Shown here piece after piece: positions 62,965-64,000 of a DNA stretch of 64,000 bases; within the stretch, counting starts at the first letter, position 1, and each line of letters opens with the position of its first letter. Origin of the DNA: a virus. Both the position numbers and the translations under genes were made by a program. The notes under the pieces are model-generated. The model made no database searches and was not told the DNA's origin. It was given only the letters and a program-made list of their open reading frames with translations. The stretch lies in the IMG/VR virus record IMGVR_UViG_3300033388_006651, positions 1-64,000 of that record; one strand, 5' to 3'.

Positions 62965-63621
62965 CCCCTCATGTAGAGCTTGGCTCGCATTGTCTTGTCC
63001 GTGTTGTGGTCGTGGACGGTGTCGCGTTGGATGGCGATTGTCCGGACCTTGTCCCCTCGAGCTCCACCACCGATCTGCTTGCGCCGCTTGGAGTTCCGCT
63101 CTTTGACGCGCTTGGTGGTGCCGGCAACCAGCAGTCGAGCCCGTAGGACCTCTCGTGCTGTCTGTCGGTTGATGGGCTGGCTCCGGCCGCCGTCGACCCG
63201 AACTTTGATGCCCGAGGGCCTGTGGACCAGGATGACGCAGGTATCGGTTTTGTTCCGATGCTGGCCGCCGGGCCCACTGCCGCGAGTGAAGGACTCATCC
63301 AGATCGCGCTCGTCGAGCTCGACCTCGTGGGCCTTCGGTTCTTGCAGGACCGCGACCGTCACCGTGCTGGTGTGGACGCGACCTCGCTTTTCGTTGGGTG
63401 GTACGCGTTGGAAACGGTGACCGCCTGCTTCGTGGCAGAACGCAATGTCAGCGTTCTTGCCGGAGATGCGCATCAGCAAAAAGCCGGCGCGCTCCTCTAG
63501 CAGTTCGTGGTCAAAGGTGCTCCAAAGAACAGTACCGGGTGTAGATGCGATACTGTTCCTGGACCAGATTTTTGGCGTCTTCGCCGCCTTCTGCGGCACG
63601 AATTTCTACGAGAATGCTCAT
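62943..63621 (-). CDS. Phage release factor expressed by a +1 programmed frameshift
   Basis: The first frame starts at ATG 63621 and reads MSILVEIRAAEGGEDAKN, ending after 36 codons in CTT TGA. If translation slips +1 at CTT, reading GAC next and skipping base 63513, it continues as LDHELLEERAGFLLMRISGKN to a stop at 62943, giving about 225 residues. The second frame contains release-factor domain segments HEAGGHRFQRVP, GRVHTSTVTVAV and the peptide-release motif GSGPGGQHRNKTD. The N-terminal domain 1 of RF1/RF2 is missing. The discriminator tripeptide is PPN, where RF1 has PxT. Role: stop-codon-dependent peptide release, likely to tune termination in the infected cell. Confidence 0.9.
63511..63523 (-). 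promoter_or_regulatory. RF2-type +1 programmed frameshift signal
   Basis: On the minus strand: GGAG (63523-63520), CAC spacer, CTT, TGA, then C. E. coli prfB has AGGGGG, 3 nt, CTT TGA C. The internal Shine-Dalgarno and spacer are therefore matched exactly. Low release activity at UGA should favour slippage. Confidence 0.85.
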
Positions 63622-64000
63622 GACTACTGTCTCTTTCAGCCCCGAACAGCATCGCTTTGGCAAGCTCTGCAAACGAGGACACGGTTACGAGGATACTGGA
63701 AAAAGTCTTCGGTTCAAATCGAACGGAAGTTGTGTGATGTGTGTCCGGGAATCGAGCGCTCAGTACCACCAGGAGCACAAGGACGAGATCCACGCTCGGG
63801 CAAAAGGGTGGCGTGCTGAGAACAAAGAATTTCTTCGTGAGAAGATGAAAGGGTACGAGAAACAGTACGGGAAGACCAAACGGGGACAGGAGGTCCGCCT
63901 TCGAGCTCGAAGATCACGGAAAGCCGAGGGACGGGATAAGATCACCCGCGATAAATACCGTCGAACCAAAAAAGGCCGTGAGTCTCAGCGCCGGTGTAAT
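63614..64000 (+). CDS. Zinc-finger protein of HNH-homing type, N-terminal part
   Basis: The frame is open from ATG 63614 (or 63620) to the window end, 129 codons. It reads LCKRGHGYEDTG then SCVMCVRESS, a Cys-rich finger (Cys-x4-Tyr-type), followed by strongly basic helices (YHQEHKDEIHARAKGW, RKAEGRDKITRDKYRR). The pattern resembles the N-terminus of phage HNH homing endonucleases, as at 9079, where the nuclease unit comes last. The nuclease part would be beyond the window. The second ATG shares the palindrome CATG (63619-63622) with the reverse release-factor start. Confidence 0.6.
   Translation, partial: MLMTTVSFSPEQHRFGKLCKRGHGYEDTGKSLRFKSNGSCVMCVRESSAQYHQEHKDEIHARAKGWRAENKEFLREKMKGYEKQYGKTKRGQEVRLRARRSRKAEGRDKITRDKYRRTKKGRESQRRCN

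Noticed and set aside
62943-63621. Release-factor gene as an ordinary frameshifted pseudogene
   Set aside because: The frame change occurs exactly at GGAG-3 nt-CTT TGA C, and both sides keep conserved residues; random decay would not place this signal there.
63700-63730. tRNA-like GGTTCAAATC string
   Set aside because: It lies inside an open coding frame and no acceptor or anticodon stems can be drawn; no tRNA gene was found in the window.

Overview
The window is about 64 kb of one large, tightly packed bacteriophage genome of roughly 60% G+C. Almost every gap is short, many genes overlap by the 4-nt ATGA or GTGA type, and nearly all genes read left to right. No terminase, portal, capsid gene or tRNA is visible, so this is part of a larger (probably jumbo-class) genome. 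The best host hint is a reverse-strand lipoprotein gene (20153-21313). Its Ser/Thr-Asp and Gly-Asp repeat linker and its C-terminal region look like surface lipoproteins of myxobacteria, especially Nannocystis-type. A myxobacterial (Myxococcota) host is therefore inferred, not proven.

Region 1 (1-30.3 kb) is a late virion module. Eight complete and one partial beta-rich virion proteins, up to 1901 residues, read toward a strong rho-independent terminator at 30325-30359. They include a pectate-lyase-like tailspike or fibre, a giant Gly-Tyr-rich protein with a lectin-like domain, and two clearly related proteins (9867-13298 and 23640-29345). The module ends with a holin-like membrane protein. 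It is interrupted by a tandem HNH endonuclease, a LAGLIDADG endonuclease and the reverse-strand lipoprotein gene.

Region 2 (30.4-46 kb) begins with a phage GroEL and a peptidoglycan-binding-domain protein. It then carries a SNF2-type helicase split by two inteins, an SPPY-type DNA methyltransferase, a putative helicase loader and a DnaB-like helicase. A fragmented second methyltransferase follows, with a third intein, separate polypeptides for the DPPY and SAM-binding motifs, and a decayed duplicate. Region 3 (46-64 kb) holds NAD-dependent DNA ligase, a PspC-domain membrane protein, a primase-type zinc finger protein, a family A DNA polymerase with an inserted zinc ribbon, a run of small zinc-binding and membrane proteins, a third methyltransferase and a release factor.

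Two results stand out. The release-factor gene (minus strand, 63621-62943) is in two frames joined at a site with the exact layout of the bacterial RF2 autoregulatory +1 frameshift: GGAG, 3 nt, CTT TGA C. Also, a bipartite element, GTGTAAAAAG-N10-CCGTGCACAAAG, lies immediately upstream of both the lipoprotein gene and the DNA ligase gene, which suggests a phage-specific promoter controlling unlinked genes. The window is also unusually rich in homing elements: three inteins and five free-standing endonuclease-type genes, of which the last is incomplete.
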